From NCBI RefSeq assembly GCF_018798885.1, contig NZ_CP076361.1, forward strand, positions 1,054,001 through 1,118,000: a stretch of 64,000 nt of DNA, in the 5' to 3' direction. Each line of letters opens with the position of its first letter. Within the stretch, counting starts at the first letter, position 1. The translations under genes were made by a program, and so were the position numbers. The notes under the pieces are model-generated. The model saw nothing but the letters and a program-made list of their open reading frames with translations. It was not told the DNA's origin and did not search any database. Positions 63,513 to 64,000 of the stretch are shown here, one piece after another. This DNA comes from Gemmobacter fulvus. Lineage in GTDB: Bacteria; Pseudomonadota; Alphaproteobacteria; Rhodobacterales; Rhodobacteraceae.

Positions 63513-63579
63513 ACGCCTCTCCCCTCATGGTTCTACGCCATTTCAGGCGCGATTGGCCGCCACCGCAAGCCCGGCCATG

Positions 63580-63606
63580 AAAAAGGGCGCCCGAAGGCGC
63601 CCTTTT
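63580..63606 (-). terminator. Rho-independent terminator of groL
   Basis: Stem GGGCGCC/GGCGCCC with loop CGAA (plus strand 63585-63602), flanked by A5 (63580-63584) that is the T-run on the minus strand, 23 bases past the groL stop. Confidence 0.92.
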
Positions 63607-63628
63607 CCGTGATGACCTTTCGGTCAGA

Positions 63629-64000
63629 TCACATCATGCCGTCCATGCCGCCCATGCCGCCCATGCCGCCGCCGGCCGATGCGCCTTTCGGCTCCGGACG
63701 ATCTGCGATCATGGCTTCGGTGGTGATCAGCAAGGATGCAACCGAAGCTGCATCTTCCAGCGCGGTGCGGGTCACTTTTGCCGGGTCGATCACGCCGAAC
63801 TTGAACATGTCACCATATTCTTCGGTCTGTGCGTTGAAGCCGAAGGTCAGGTCCGACGATTCGCGGACTTTGCCAGCCACGACAGCGCCATCGACGCCAG
63901 CGTTTTCAGCGATCTGACGCAGCGGTGCTTCCAGCGCGCGGCGCACGATGGCGATACCGGCGTTCTGGTCGGAGTTTGCCCCGGTCAGACCGTCGAGCGA
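63629..64000 (-). CDS. groL: Chaperonin GroEL, C-terminal part (5' end cut by window edge)
   Basis: 123 codons to the stop at 63629; frame open through base 64000. [56 protein letters not shown] and [19 protein letters not shown] are GroEL equatorial-domain segments; it ends in the [13 protein letters not shown] tail that lies in the cavity. The C-terminal position implies groS and the groL start lie right of the window. Confidence 0.97.
   Translation of the reverse strand, partial: SLDGLTGANSDQNAGIAIVRRALEAPLRQIAENAGVDGAVVAGKVRESSDLTFGFNAQTEEYGDMFKFGVIDPAKVTRTALEDAASVASLLITTEAMIADRPEPKGASAGGGMGGMGGMDGMM

Overview
This 64 kb window is from a GC-rich alphaproteobacterial chromosome, most likely a Rhodobacterales (Rhodobacter/Paracoccus-type) organism. 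The inference rests on family content: DUF2927, DUF1150 beside Hsp20, a Hint-domain protein, fused sulfate adenylyltransferase/APS kinase, a UbiK-like protein beside lgt, an Lrp gene facing trxB, and two copies of a GC-rich hairpin followed by ATATTTTTGCCAAGATGAA. No rRNA, tRNA, CRISPR array, transposase or prophage was seen. Both edges cut genes: tadA on the left and groL on the right.

Layout. (1) 0-1.7 kb: tRNA/rRNA modification (tadA, rluB-type). (2) 1.8-7.4 kb: a five-gene envelope-stress-like cluster plus a 27-codon membrane peptide (XpaC, TelA, DUF2927 lipoprotein, SPFH-GYF, double zinc-ribbon membrane protein). (3) 7.4-14.9 kb: purC, a PfkB sugar kinase behind a LacI-type operator, dtd, an exported unknown, an acyl-CoA synthetase, a Kbp-like BON-LysM protein and an ABC exporter. 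(4) 15.3-23.1 kb: three alpha/beta hydrolases, a threonine-dehydratase-like enzyme, Tet-type MFS, an enolase-superfamily enzyme, an EamA transporter and an RTX protein. (5) 23.1-33.4 kb: a catabolic locus with RpiR regulator, N-formylglutamate-amidohydrolase-like hydrolase, TRAP transporter, glutamine-synthetase-like ligase, aldehyde dehydrogenase, Fe-alcohol dehydrogenase and DadA-like oxidase. Its enzyme set fits gamma-glutamylation of an amino alcohol. (6) 33.4-37.9 kb: sugar-nucleotide epimerase, 2-hydroxyacid dehydrogenase, SH3 protein, CDF metal exporter, flavin reductase. (7) 37.9-48.1 kb: a minus-strand operon for carnitine, and perhaps crotonobetaine/gamma-butyrobetaine, breakdown to glycine betaine, facing a CdhR-like regulator. 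(8) 48.2-51.6 kb: two exported Asp/Gly/Arg/His-rich proteins sharing a C-terminal module, convergent with a NarL-type two-component system. (9) 51.6-64 kb: housekeeping genes (ubiK, lgt, midA, pgeF, trxB, sat-cysC, hsp20, purE, purK, groL) plus a 47-codon conserved-looking gene, a candidate small RNA and a Hint-domain protein.

The most interesting units are the XpaC-TelA-SPFH-zinc-ribbon cluster, the paired acidic proteins with the sensor kinase, the amino-alcohol-type TRAP locus, the carnitine cluster with its dehydrogenase-thioesterase fusion, and the structured RNA candidate at 55.3-55.5 kb. All functional calls come from reading the sequence and from memory of the families; no database search was run.
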